From the NCBI RefSeq assembly GCF_001650905.1, contig NZ_LXYG01000014.1, positions 124,001 to 188,000 of the forward strand: a stretch of 64,000 bases of DNA, written 5' to 3'. Shown here piece by piece: positions 1 through 7,801 of the stretch (within the stretch, counting starts at the first letter, position 1; each line of letters starts with the position of its first letter). Source of the stretch: Balneola sp. EhC07 (GTDB lineage: Bacteria; Bacteroidota; Rhodothermia; Balneolales; Balneolaceae). The notes under the pieces were generated by a model. It had not been told where the DNA came from. It ran no database searches and saw nothing but the letters and a program-made list of their open reading frames with translations. The translations under genes and the position numbers were made by a program.

Positions 1-1479
1 TCAAGTTTCTCACCAGGAACAAAAATTGATGGTAGTTCATTTGGTGATGCATTAACAATTTCAGGTACCGAAGGCTGGAGAATGTTATCTACTCCAACTT
101 CAGATAATACATACGATGATCTGTTAGGAGATATCTGGACGCAAGGTATTGGAACCGGCGCAGACGTAACCACAGGAACAGCCAATGTTCAATTGTATAA
201 CACCAGTACAGATAATTTCGCTGCTGCTACCGATCTTGGTGCAACAATGACTGCCGGAACCGGGTTTATCACCTTTGTGTACAGCGATGATGATTTCACG
301 AATTCCGGAGCAGATGCCGGTTTCCCGAAAAATTTATTTTTATTTGGTAATGAAAACAGCGGAGATGTTTCCCCAACGTTAAATACAGAAGGCGATGCGT
401 TTACCTTAGTGGGTAACCCATATGCTTCTACTATAGATTGGGATTTATTAACTCGCAGCGATGTTACCGGAACGGTGTATGTGTACGATAATGCAGATTC
501 CGGCTATGACACCTGGAATGGAACAACGGGTGATCTTACCGATGGTTTGATCGCAACTTATCAGGGATTTTGGGTGCAAAATACGTCAGGCTCTCCAACG
601 CCATCATTAACCATTCAAGAAGCAGATAAGAGTACAGGAGGAACCTTCCGTAAGGATGTTAATCCTTCAACTATCAAGTTGACTACAGAAATGGAAGAGT
701 TGTCTGCAAATGCGCATTTCTCATTTACGAGCACAGGCGAGTTAGGAAAAGACAACTTCGACGGATTACGTTTAGATCCATTAGATTTCAAAGAGTTTTT
801 ATCTATCAGTACATTGGTTGGTGATGAGCAATTAAGCATTAACAATTTACCGGCTGATCTGAATGAGGAAGTTACTATTCCTATGGATGTGGAAGCATTT
901 ACAACAGCCGAAGAAGGCTGGATTCCAAAAGGCGGTGAGATCACACTAACCTGGCCGGAATTGAAGAATCTGCCGGAGCATTGGGAGATTACGCTAACAG
1001 ATTACAAAACCGGAACCACGACAAATATACTTACAGAAAGTTCATACACGTTTATAGCGGAAGAAGCTAAAGGAAAAGTGAAGCCTAAAACGATGTTCTC
1101 TGTGCTTTCACCGGTATCAGCGGTTAAATCAAAGTCAACAAATGAGACGTCTCGTTTCGGAATCACGATCGCTCCGGGTACATCAGTAAGTATTGATGAT
1201 GAAATTGATGCTCCAACAGAATTTGTGTTAGGTCAGAACTATCCGAATCCGTTTAACCCAAATACGAATATCAATTATTCCGTGGGCGAAGCCGGTCCTG
1301 TAAACATTACCGTGTATAACGTAATGGGACAGAAGGTAGCTGAACTTCTAAATACGACGAAGAATGCAGGAAACTATCAGATAACCTGGAATGCAACGGG
1401 CGTAGCCAGTGGAATTTACTACTACCGCTTAACGGCTCCGGGCCAAGTTCTAACCAGACAAATGACATTAATTAAGTAA
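1..1479 (+). CDS. T9SS type-A sorting domain protein (5' end outside window)
   Basis: The reading frame is open from base 1, so the gene begins before the window; 492 residues are visible. The last ~80 residues are a type-A T9SS C-terminal domain (NYPNPFNPNT near the start, GIYYYRL and QMTLIK at the end), a signal that in this family sends cargo across the outer membrane for surface attachment or release. The rest is a low-complexity, Thr/Gly/Asp-rich secreted region with a GTEGWRM segment, matched by GTAGWRM close to the N-terminus of the paralogue at 2769. Here that segment is preceded by at least 25 codons, so this protein has extra N-terminal sequence. No catalytic motif is recognisable. 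A small PIDGG-tailed membrane protein follows 91 bp downstream. Confidence 0.85.
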   Translation, partial: SSFSPGTKIDGSSFGDALTISGTEGWRMLSTPTSDNTYDDLLGDIWTQGIGTGADVTTGTANVQLYNTSTDNFAAATDLGATMTAGTGFITFVYSDDDFTNSGADAGFPKNLFLFGNENSGDVSPTLNTEGDAFTLVGNPYASTIDWDLLTRSDVTGTVYVYDNADSGYDTWNGTTGDLTDGLIATYQGFWVQNTSGSPTPSLTIQEADKSTGGTFRKDVNPSTIKLTTEMEELSANAHFSFTSTGELGKDNFDGLRLDPLDFKEFLSISTLVGDEQLSINNLPADLNEEVTIPMDVEAFTTAEEGWIPKGGEITLTWPELKNLPEHWEITLTDYKTGTTTNILTESSYTFIAEEAKGKVKPKTMFSVLSPVSAVKSKSTNETSRFGITIAPGTSVSIDDEIDAPTEFVLGQNYPNPFNPNTNINYSVGEAGPVNITVYNVMGQKVAELLNTTKNAGNYQITWNATGVASGIYYYRLTAPGQVLTRQMTLIK

Positions 1480-1570
1480 TTAGCTGTTAGCGCACAGCGG
1501 TTAGCTTTTAGTGTTGTTAGAATACTAAAAGCTAATGGCTGACAGCTGATAGCCTCAAAGCTATATCACT

Positions 1571-1768
1571 ATGAAAAATTTATTACTCGTTTTACTTACA
1601 CTCACTATCGCTTTAATATTAACGTCACTAGCTATGGCACAACCGGGCTTACCGGGCAATCCTGCTCAGGCTCCGATTGACGGCGGTCTAGGCTTACTTG
1701 CTGCTGCAGGCGGAGCATATGCTTACAAAAAGCTTAAAGGCCGTAACAGCGAAAGCGAAGACGTATAA
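1571..1768 (+). CDS. Small PIDGG-tailed (PID-CTERM-like) membrane protein, copy 1
   Basis: A 65-residue protein. Residues 1-23 form a signal peptide ending near AMAQ. A short Pro/Gly spacer, PIDGG (about residues 36-40), a Gly/Ala/Leu-rich hydrophobic stretch and a basic-then-acidic tail (YKKLKGRN...) follow. This plan (signal peptide, short motif, hydrophobic helix, basic residues) is that of C-terminal sorting signals, and it resembles the PID-CTERM class of tiny proteins known from Bacteroidota; that family match is from memory. Here almost the whole mature protein is the signal. It sits directly after a T9SS cargo gene and before a terminator, and the arrangement recurs at 4302, so the two genes probably act or are expressed together. 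Role unknown. Confidence 0.75.
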   Translation: MKNLLLVLLTLTIALILTSLAMAQPGLPGNPAQAPIDGGLGLLAAAGGAYAYKKLKGRNSESEDV

Positions 1769-1857
1769 ACAAGATTCGCCGGTCTGATCTCTGTGTTCTG
1801 TTATTGAACGCAGATCACACGGATGTGGCAGATACTGACTGATGTATAATTATATCT

Positions 1858-1890
1858 GGTTCCGATGTTCTGCGTTGGAACCTTTTTTTT
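1858..1890 (+). terminator. Rho-independent terminator after copy-1 pair
   Basis: GGTTCCGA pairs with TTGGAACC (one G-U) across a short loop and is followed by eight T. It lies ~90 bp after the PIDGG gene. The same terminator with a slightly better stem is at 4596, so it was duplicated with the cassette. Confidence 0.8.
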
Positions 1891-1931
1891 GTTTGGGAAT
1901 CTGCACAATCCGGATTAAGAATCCTTACATC

Positions 1932-2125
1932 CGTTCGGACTGAAGTCCTCTCTGGTGAACTTGACTGGGAATGTTGATGGTGATTTAGATTTACTCATGT
2001 ACACCAGCCAGGGATTTATCCCGCAGCGGTTGAAGTCAGGTAATTACATAAACCGCAGAACCTGAAGGATCTGATGGTTCAAATTCATGCAATGAAATGT
2101 ATGCTAGTAGGGCGTTCACGCCCGG
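1932..2125. repeat. Mini-hairpin repeat unit A
   Basis: A ~190-bp unit made of several very short palindromes in fixed order: GGACTGAAGTCC, GGGATTTATCCC, an AACC-TGAA-GGAT hairpin and GGGCGTTCACGCCC. Related units lie at 4670-4862, 4990-5172 and 33255-33451, with a partial one at 33131-33222. Arms stay complementary while loop bases vary between copies. No coding potential is apparent beyond chance reading frames. Confidence 0.8.
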
Positions 2126-2404
2126 CGGTGGGTTAGAAACAGAACCGGAAGCCCAGAAAAAAATACCAGCCCTCACAAAGATCCTGATCCGCCAGCTGGC
2201 GGACAGGATGACCTTGGAGTTTTTCAATTGATAAGAATTTATTTAAAACGTCCTTCCCCTTATCCAAGGGGAAGACAGATGGGGTCAAAAAAGGATTGAC
2301 TAAGCATAAGGCTAAAGCTCCATCAGACGGGTAATCCGTCAGATGAAGCTTTAAGAGAATAGAATAAAGCCTCGCACATAAACTACCAAAGGCTTCAGCC
2401 CTGC
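2126..2404. repeat. Intergenic repeat tail, copy 1
   Basis: Nearly identical to 5173-5451. It contains the perfect 16-bp palindrome TCCGCCAGCTGGCGGA, a CTTCCCCTT/AAGGGGAAG hairpin (2261-2279) related in reverse orientation to the elements at 22753 and 25118, and a GACGG/CCGTC hairpin. From 2405 to ~2680 the sequence becomes unique and AT-rich, and I see nothing functional in it. Confidence 0.7.
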
Positions 2405-2684
2405 GTTTGTGGGAATGGGAAATTTTAAACATTAAAAACAGATCATTCTCATAAAAAATAAAGCTTAGTTTTTTATACACATCCTGCCGGATCTGATAAA
2501 AGAAGCTATAGTTGAGAGAAATATTGGAAGCTTATAAGTTATTCGGCGGTAGAGAGTTAAAGTCAAAACAAAAAATAATATTCTTTCATTTAACAAAACT
2601 TGTAAAAGAGCCGATAATCATTTTGAGTTCTATAATTTTTATTAATTAATAAAATTTAATGAGATACAGATAAATTTAATTTGT

Positions 2685-2737
2685 ATTAGTTAACGGCGTT
2701 AACTAATATCTACTTAACACTGTTAATTATGATTAAC
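2685..2737 (+). promoter_or_regulatory. Cluster of GTTAA/TTAAC half-sites upstream of the second T9SS gene
   Basis: Three overlapping or adjacent inverted repeats lie 30-85 bp before the gene at 2769: ATTAGTTAAC / GTTAACTAAT around a GGC centre (2685-2707, perfect 10-bp arms), TTAAC / GTTAA around ACT (2714-2726), and GTTAAT / ATTAAC around TATG (2722-2737). Five copies of one half-site in ~50 bp suggest an operator for a dimeric regulator. The regulator is not identifiable here. Confidence 0.45.
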
Positions 2738-2768
2738 TAAGTTTTAATAAACTAAAAGAGGTAACAAC

Positions 2769-4259
2769 TTGATAAACAAGCTACTAACTTTACTTTTTTG
2801 CTTCTTACTTACGGGTATGGCTTACGGGCAAACAAGAACAATTTCAGGAACGGCGGGCTGGAGAATGATTTCCATTCCGAAAGCAGGCGCTACTGTTACA
2901 GATATTTCTGATGACACAGCCATTCAGGGAGTAACAGGCGGATCAAATGCAGGAGATGCCGCAAATATTTATTACAATCCAGGATCAGGTGGATCCGGAG
3001 GTTGGACGGTACCAACCAATATGAGTACCGCATGGGGCGATGGTCTTGGTGTAGTTGTATACTTTTATAACAATACTACTGGAGGAAGCAGTGAACTTCC
3101 CTTAGATCTGGATGTAAGTGGATCTGAACCGGGTTCTGACGTTAAAGTTACTATCACTGACAATTTCACATTGATTGGAAATCCTTTTCAATCAAATATT
3201 GACATAGATGATATTGATGGTAATGCAACCGGGACTGGAATACTATTATTTGGAGGAATTAAAAGCTCCGTAAAAGTTTGGAATAACTCAGTAGGCTCGT
3301 ATTCAAGCTACAATTTAGGAAGCAACCTTGTATTGTCGGAATGGCAAGGGGTTTTTATTGAGAAAGCTGCCGGTCTTTTAACAGACTTAACAGAAGTTAC
3401 TATACCTATATCATCTAAAACTGGCAGTGCAGCGGGCATCTCAAATTACAGTAAAGCCAAAGCATTTGACACAAGAAGCATTGACCTGCATATGACAGGT
3501 GAAGGCTTTAATGATCTTTCTACAAAGTTTTATTTTACACCTTATTCTTCTGAGGAAGAAGATCAATTTGACGGGTCTAAATTAAGCTCATTAAACGGAT
3601 CACCGACTATTGCCTTTGTTCAGGATTTCGGTGAAGGAAAAGTATTATTAAGTCAGGATGCCAGATCACTTGATCCGGAAAGTACACAATCCTATGACTT
3701 GGAAGTTAATGACGCAGGAATAAGCGGAGAATATACTTTGAGTTGGGAAACTATGAAGCAGATTCCATCTGATTGGGCAATTACTCTTATTGACCGTGAA
3801 GAAGATATCTATATTGATATGCAATCTGAAACCAGCTACAGCTTCAATGTTGAAGCAAAGCAAAAAAGACCGAATGTGACTTCACTAATGGTTGGAGCTG
3901 TAAAACAGAAATCTGTAAACAATTCAAACCCTCGTTTCGGAATCACGCTTACACCAAGCACGTCCGTAAGTATTGATGATGAAATTGCTGCACCAACAGA
4001 GTTTGAGTTAGGTCAGAACTATCCGAATCCGTTTAACCCAACTACGAATATCAATTATTCCGTGGGTGAAGCCGGTCCTGTGAACATTACTGTATACAAC
4101 ACCATGGGACAGAAAGTAGCTGAACTGCTAAATACGACGAAGAATGCTGGAAGCTATCAGATAACCTGGAACGCAACGGGCGTAGCAAGTGGAATTTATT
4201 ACTACCGCTTAACGGCTCCGGGCCAAGTTCTAACCAGACAAATGACATTAATTAAATAA
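2769..4259 (+). CDS. T9SS type-A sorting domain protein, second paralogue
   Basis: A 496-residue secreted protein. The start is TTG, chosen because AGAGG lies 7 nt upstream (2757-2761) and because it gives a clean signal peptide (hydrophobic residues 5-20, cleavage near AYGQ). The central region is Gly/Ser/Thr/Asp-rich with no recognised enzyme motif; it shares the plan of the partial protein at 1-1479 but is strongly diverged from it. From about residue 385 the two proteins, and their DNA, become almost identical through the type-A T9SS C-terminal domain (NYPNPFNPTT, GIYYYRL, QMTLIK). It is followed 42 bp later by the PIDGG protein copy 2. Surface or extracellular location is inferred from the sorting domain; function is unknown. 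Confidence 0.85.
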   Translation: MINKLLTLLFCFLLTGMAYGQTRTISGTAGWRMISIPKAGATVTDISDDTAIQGVTGGSNAGDAANIYYNPGSGGSGGWTVPTNMSTAWGDGLGVVVYFYNNTTGGSSELPLDLDVSGSEPGSDVKVTITDNFTLIGNPFQSNIDIDDIDGNATGTGILLFGGIKSSVKVWNNSVGSYSSYNLGSNLVLSEWQGVFIEKAAGLLTDLTEVTIPISSKTGSAAGISNYSKAKAFDTRSIDLHMTGEGFNDLSTKFYFTPYSSEEEDQFDGSKLSSLNGSPTIAFVQDFGEGKVLLSQDARSLDPESTQSYDLEVNDAGISGEYTLSWETMKQIPSDWAITLIDREEDIYIDMQSETSYSFNVEAKQKRPNVTSLMVGAVKQKSVNNSNPRFGITLTPSTSVSIDDEIAAPTEFELGQNYPNPFNPTTNINYSVGEAGPVNITVYNTMGQKVAELLNTTKNAGSYQITWNATGVASGIYYYRLTAPGQVLTRQMTLIK

Positions 4260-4301
4260 CAAGCTAATAGCTAACAGCTGATAGCCCGAAATTATACCAC
4301 T

Positions 4302-4499
4302 ATGAAAAATTTTCTTCTAATACTACTCACACTCACTATCGCTTTAATATTAACGTCACTAGCTATGGCGCAACCGGGCTTACCGGGCGATCCTGCTCAG
4401 GCTCCGATTGACGGCGGGCTAGGCTTGCTTGCAGCTGCAGGCGGAGCGTATGCTTACAAAAAGCTTAAAGGCCGTAACAACGAAAGCGAAGACGTATAA
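4302..4499 (+). CDS. Small PIDGG-tailed (PID-CTERM-like) membrane protein, copy 2
   Basis: A 65-residue near-duplicate of the protein at 1571. The few differences are conservative (for example Asn to Asp in the Pro/Gly spacer, Ser to Asn in the tail). Signal peptide, PIDGG motif, hydrophobic Gly/Ala segment and KKLKGRN tail are all preserved. As in copy 1, it follows a T9SS cargo gene and precedes a strong terminator. Preservation as an intact frame in both duplicates argues that it is a real gene. Its partner (a processing or sorting enzyme) is not in this window. Confidence 0.75.
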   Translation: MKNFLLILLTLTIALILTSLAMAQPGLPGDPAQAPIDGGLGLLAAAGGAYAYKKLKGRNNESEDV

Positions 4500-4595
4500 A
4501 CAAGATCATGCTCATTCACGAGCGTAGCGAAGTGATCTCCGAATCACTGCCCACTTTTTAGCAGGGCAGATATTCACTGATGTATAATTATATCT

Positions 4596-4628
4596 GGTTC
4601 CGATGCTTTGCGTCGGAACCTTTTTTTT
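4596..4628 (+). terminator. Rho-independent terminator after copy-2 pair
   Basis: GGTTCCGA / TCGGAACC, eight perfect pairs, then a run of eight T. Duplicate of the terminator at 1858; the G-U pair there is a full pair here, so the hairpin is conserved through base change. Confidence 0.85.
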
Positions 4629-4669
4629 GTTTGGGAATCTGCACAATCCGGATTAAGAATCCTTACATC

Positions 4670-4862
4670 CGTTCGGACTGAAGTCCTCTCTGGTGAACTT
4701 GACTGGGAATGTTGGTGATGATTTAGATTTGCTCAGGTACACCAGCTAGGGATTTATCCCGCTGTGGTTGAAGGCGGGTAATTACATAAACCGCAGAACC
4801 TGAAGGATCTGCTGGTTTAAAATCACGCAATGAAATGTATGCTAGAAGGGCGTTCACGCCTG
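4670..4862. repeat. Mini-hairpin repeat unit B
   Basis: Second copy of the unit at 1932, in the same position relative to the duplicated gene pair. It contains GGACTGAAGTCC, the GCAGAACC/GGATCTGC hairpin and GGGCGTTCACGCCT; the palindromic GGGATTTATCCC is also present. It is followed at 4875-4980 by an ACATCCAA/TTGGATGT-type segment related to repeats at 10720, 25561 and 34350. Confidence 0.75.
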
Positions 4863-4989
4863 GCGGTAGGCAATAAATCAACATCCAATACTGAACATCC
4901 AATGTCCATTGTCGCTCATGTGACGTTCGTAACTGGATGTTGGGTGTTCCTTGTTCAACGTTGGATATTGGGTTAATTGATTTCAAGAG

Positions 4990-5451
4990 AGTCCTCTCTG
5001 GTGAACTTGATTGGGAATGTTGGTGATGAATCAGATTTATTCAGGTACACCAGCCAGGGATTTATCCCGCAGCGAATGAAGGCAGGTAATTACATAAACT
5101 GGAGAACCTGAAGGATCTGCTGGTTTAAATTCATGCAATGAAATGTATGCTAGTAGGGCGTTCACGCCCGGCGGTGGGTCAAGAAATTGAACCGGAAGCC
5201 CAGAAAAAACTACCAGCCCCCACAAAGATCCTGATCCGCCAGCTGGCGGACAGGATGACCTTGGAGTTTTTCAATTGATAAAAATTTATTTAAAACGTCC
5301 TTCCCCTTATCCAAGGGGAAGACAGATGGGGTCAAAAAAGGATTGACTAAGCATAAGGTTAAAGTTCCATCAGACGGGTAATCCGTCAGATGAAGCTTTA
5401 AGAGAATAGAATAAAACCTCGTACATAAGCTAGCAATTGCTTCAGCCCTGC
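4990..5451. repeat. Mini-hairpin repeat unit C plus repeat tail, copy 2
   Basis: Unit C (4990-5172) is a tandem second copy of unit B. The tail 5173-5451 repeats 2126-2404 almost base for base, including TCCGCCAGCTGGCGGA. The shared sequence ends exactly where the stop codon of the next gene (minus strand, 5452) begins. No gene is seen between 4500 and 5451. Confidence 0.7.
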
Positions 5452-5937
5452 CTAATCCAGTTCCGCAAGTAAGCTTCTGATATCCAATGGTTTTGTGAAC
5501 ATATCAACTGAACCATCTTCTTTTTTAGGCCATTCTTCTTTAGGTCTGTCCCAATATAACTCAACACCATTACCATCAGGATCGTCGAGGTAAAGAGCTT
5601 CCGAAACACCATGATCAGAAGCACCTGAAAGCGGATATTTCTTATCCTGCAGTCGTTGAAAAATTTCTGCCAGATCTTTTTTAGAAGGATATAGAATTGC
5701 AGTATGAAATAATCCCGGGCTATTTTTAGGAGCAGCTTCTTCGTTTTTACTGAACCAGGTATTCAAACCGATATGATGGTGATATCCACCGGCTGAAATA
5801 AAAGCGGCCTGATCTCTGTAGGTGGTCATGAGTTCAAAACCTAACAACCCGCAATAAAACTCAAGAGAACGGTCAAGATCAGAAACTTTCAAATGAACAT
5901 GTCCAATGGAAGTTTTAGGAGGAATTTTATACGACAT
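5452..5937 (-). CDS. VOC-family (glyoxalase/extradiol dioxygenase-like) protein
   Basis: 161 residues. The N-terminal GHVHLKV, central HHIGLNTW and C-terminal NGVELYWD segments are the usual VOC fold marks; His in the first two and Glu in the third are the expected metal ligands. The C-terminal half resembles ring-cleaving dioxygenase (CatE-like) proteins, but only one VOC pair is present, so substrate cannot be assigned. An upstream ATG at 5985 would extend it by 16 residues; I prefer 5937 (MSYKIPP) because the extension would run through the terminator hairpin of the preceding gene at 5971-5999. It is the last minus-strand gene before the repeat block, whose boundary touches its stop codon. 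Confidence 0.8.
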   Translation of the reverse strand: MSYKIPPKTSIGHVHLKVSDLDRSLEFYCGLLGFELMTTYRDQAAFISAGGYHHHIGLNTWFSKNEEAAPKNSPGLFHTAILYPSKKDLAEIFQRLQDKKYPLSGASDHGVSEALYLDDPDGNGVELYWDRPKEEWPKKEDGSVDMFTKPLDIRSLLAELD

Positions 5938-5970
5938 AGCAAATGGTTTAATGAAGAGTTTCCAAAATAA

Positions 5971-5999
5971 AAAAAGCCTTCTCAAAAAGAAGGCTTTTT
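5971..5999 (-). terminator. Bidirectional terminator hairpin after the M28 peptidase gene
   Basis: A perfect 12-bp stem (AAAAAGCCTTCT / AGAAGGCTTTTT) with a 5-nt loop; the stem itself supplies the A and T runs, so it can act in both directions. It lies ~35 bp after the stop codon at 6033. Confidence 0.85.
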
Positions 6000-6032
6000 A
6001 AATAAAACGAAATTAAATCAGACGATCAGAGA

Positions 6033-7595
6033 TCAGTTACCACCGTTTCTGTTTGCTGATCTTGGAGTTGGCCAGGTCATTTGCTCGCCTGTTCTTCGGT
6101 TGATAGGAAGAACTGCTCTGTCTCTTGGGAAAGTTTCAGGATCTTCGCTAGCCATGTATGTAAGAACAGCAGTTAAAATGGCATTGTTACGAACATCATC
6201 AAAAACGATCTTATCATAAGTATCACGGTTTGTGTGCCAAGTGTAGTTCCAGTAACTCCAGCTTAATGAGCTAAGAGAAAATCCGGGAGCACCTGCCGCT
6301 ACAAAAGAAGCGTAGTCAGAGCCACCACCACCGGGAGTTCCCGGAAAAGTTGTCTCAATATGTCTGCTGATGTCATTTGGTACTGCTTCCAACCAACGAC
6401 CTAAGAATTCATAAGAATGAAGGAATCCCTGACCTGAAAGTCTTACAACACGGCCTGTTCCATTATCCTGATTGAAAAGTGCCTGTAAGTTATCAACAAC
6501 TTCAGGATTGTCTTCAACAAAAGCTCTTGAGCCATTCAAACCTTGCTCTTCACTTCCCCAGAGTCCCACAATAATGGTTCTCTTAGGATTAGGATATACT
6601 TTTTTCAAAATACGAGCGGCTTCCATCATGGTGATAGAACCTGTACCGTTATCCGTAGCTCCGGTTCCGCCATCCCATGAATCGAAATGAGCAGAAAGAA
6701 CAATGTACTCATCCGGTTTTTCAGTTCCGGGAATAGTTGCGATGGTATTGAAAGTCTCAACTTTTCCAAGATCTTTAGAAGTGGCTTTTACATGAATTTT
6801 TGGCTTATCACCATATTCAGTTAAGCGGTAAAGCAATCCATAATCTTCAAGAGAAAGATCAACTGTAGGAATTTTCTGAGTGCTAGAACTGAATATTTTA
6901 TTTACACCAAATCCTGATGACCATCTGGATTGAATGATTCCAACCGCTCCGGCTTCTTCAAGAGCTGCAATAATGGTTCTTGAGTTGTATCCCGTGTTGT
7001 TGATACGCTCTCTCCATGCTCTGGATTCAGCATTGCGCTCTTCTTTCATTTTTTCGAACGATTCTTCAGTAGCGAATTCTTCCCAGTTATAATCAGGACG
7101 TCCTGTTGGCTGATGCATTGAAACCAATACATATTTACCTTTAGCATTCTTCAACCAGGCTTCAAATTCTTCCTTATTTTCAACTTCAGGAATAATTACC
7201 GTTTCAGCTTCAACGCCGTTCTTCTTGGTTCCAGGACTCCAGGCTAAGATCATTCCTTCCATAGTTACAGTACGTGGATGTGTAAGATCTACATGAGTAA
7301 TTCCGCGTTCCCATCCGCGCCATTCTCCAAATTGCTTCTTTTCAGCTTCAATTCCCCACTCTTTGAATGTATCTACCGCCCAGTTGTGAGCTTTTAATTG
7401 TTGCGGAGTACCAACCAAACGTGGCCCGATAACATCCAGCAGTTCATGAGCCAGCTTCTCCAAGTGAGAATTTTCATTAGCTTCTTTTACGATCATATCA
7501 ACTACTTCTTCAGTAGTTTGTGCAACTGCCATTGTACTTGTTAGCACAAAAACAGCCATAAATAGTTTAAGTGTTCTTTTCACTTTCACCCTCAT
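6033..7595 (-). CDS. Secreted M28-family zinc aminopeptidase
   Basis: 520 residues with an N-terminal signal peptide (cleavage near AVAQ, residue 26). Residues ~130-290 hold a PA-like inserted domain, and the M28 catalytic domain follows. The metal site is visible: AHFDSWD with His303, ATDNGTG with Asp315, GSEEQG with the Glu349-Glu350 pair (general base and ligand), and a late WHTNRDTYD His. In this family two zinc ions remove N-terminal residues from peptides outside the cytoplasm. The start ATG has no clear Shine-Dalgarno, as is common in this group. It is transcribed alone, with a strong terminator at 5971. Substrate preference cannot be read from sequence. Confidence 0.9.
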   Translation of the reverse strand: MRVKVKRTLKLFMAVFVLTSTMAVAQTTEEVVDMIVKEANENSHLEKLAHELLDVIGPRLVGTPQQLKAHNWAVDTFKEWGIEAEKKQFGEWRGWERGITHVDLTHPRTVTMEGMILAWSPGTKKNGVEAETVIIPEVENKEEFEAWLKNAKGKYVLVSMHQPTGRPDYNWEEFATEESFEKMKEERNAESRAWRERINNTGYNSRTIIAALEEAGAVGIIQSRWSSGFGVNKIFSSSTQKIPTVDLSLEDYGLLYRLTEYGDKPKIHVKATSKDLGKVETFNTIATIPGTEKPDEYIVLSAHFDSWDGGTGATDNGTGSITMMEAARILKKVYPNPKRTIIVGLWGSEEQGLNGSRAFVEDNPEVVDNLQALFNQDNGTGRVVRLSGQGFLHSYEFLGRWLEAVPNDISRHIETTFPGTPGGGGSDYASFVAAGAPGFSLSSLSWSYWNYTWHTNRDTYDKIVFDDVRNNAILTAVLTYMASEDPETFPRDRAVLPINRRTGEQMTWPTPRSANRNGGN

Positions 7596-7675
7596 TAGAT
7601 TAATAATTAGTTGGCGAGAATATATCCAAGAAAAGAGTAAGGGAAGAGGATGGTAACTTTTTTTAACAGTTTACT

Positions 7676-7781
7676 TCAATAAAAAAGATTCCAACTCTTT
7701 CGAGCGGAGGTTTATATTTTTTGTGCCACAAAATCACTGAATCACGAAAGTTACTATTTAGTGTTTTTGTGATTTAGTGGC
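7676..7781. repeat. Degenerate terminator copy and 13-bp inverted repeat
   Basis: 7681-7713 carries the same CAACTCTTTCGAGCGGAGG core as the terminator at 9588, but its 5' arm has decayed (GATTCC instead of ACCTCC). Next to it GCCACAAAATCAC (7725-7737) pairs with GTGATTTAGTGGC (7769-7781) at 12 of 13 positions. Both lie just past the minus-strand gene ending at 7802. Confidence 0.5.
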
Positions 7782-7801
7782 TAAAGCTTCATATGGGAGA
7801 A

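Noticed and set aside
2036-2227. Short minus-strand frame with a PPPGVNALLAYISL segment (also 4723-4986 and 5037-5225)
   Set aside because: It is read out of the mini-hairpin repeat; the shared peptide is the translation of the GGGCGTTCACGCCC palindrome and neighbours, with no start signal or protein-like conservation.
5938-5985. N-terminal extension of the VOC protein
   Set aside because: It would be translated from the arms of the terminator hairpin at 5971-5999; the MSYKIPP start gives the normal domain length.
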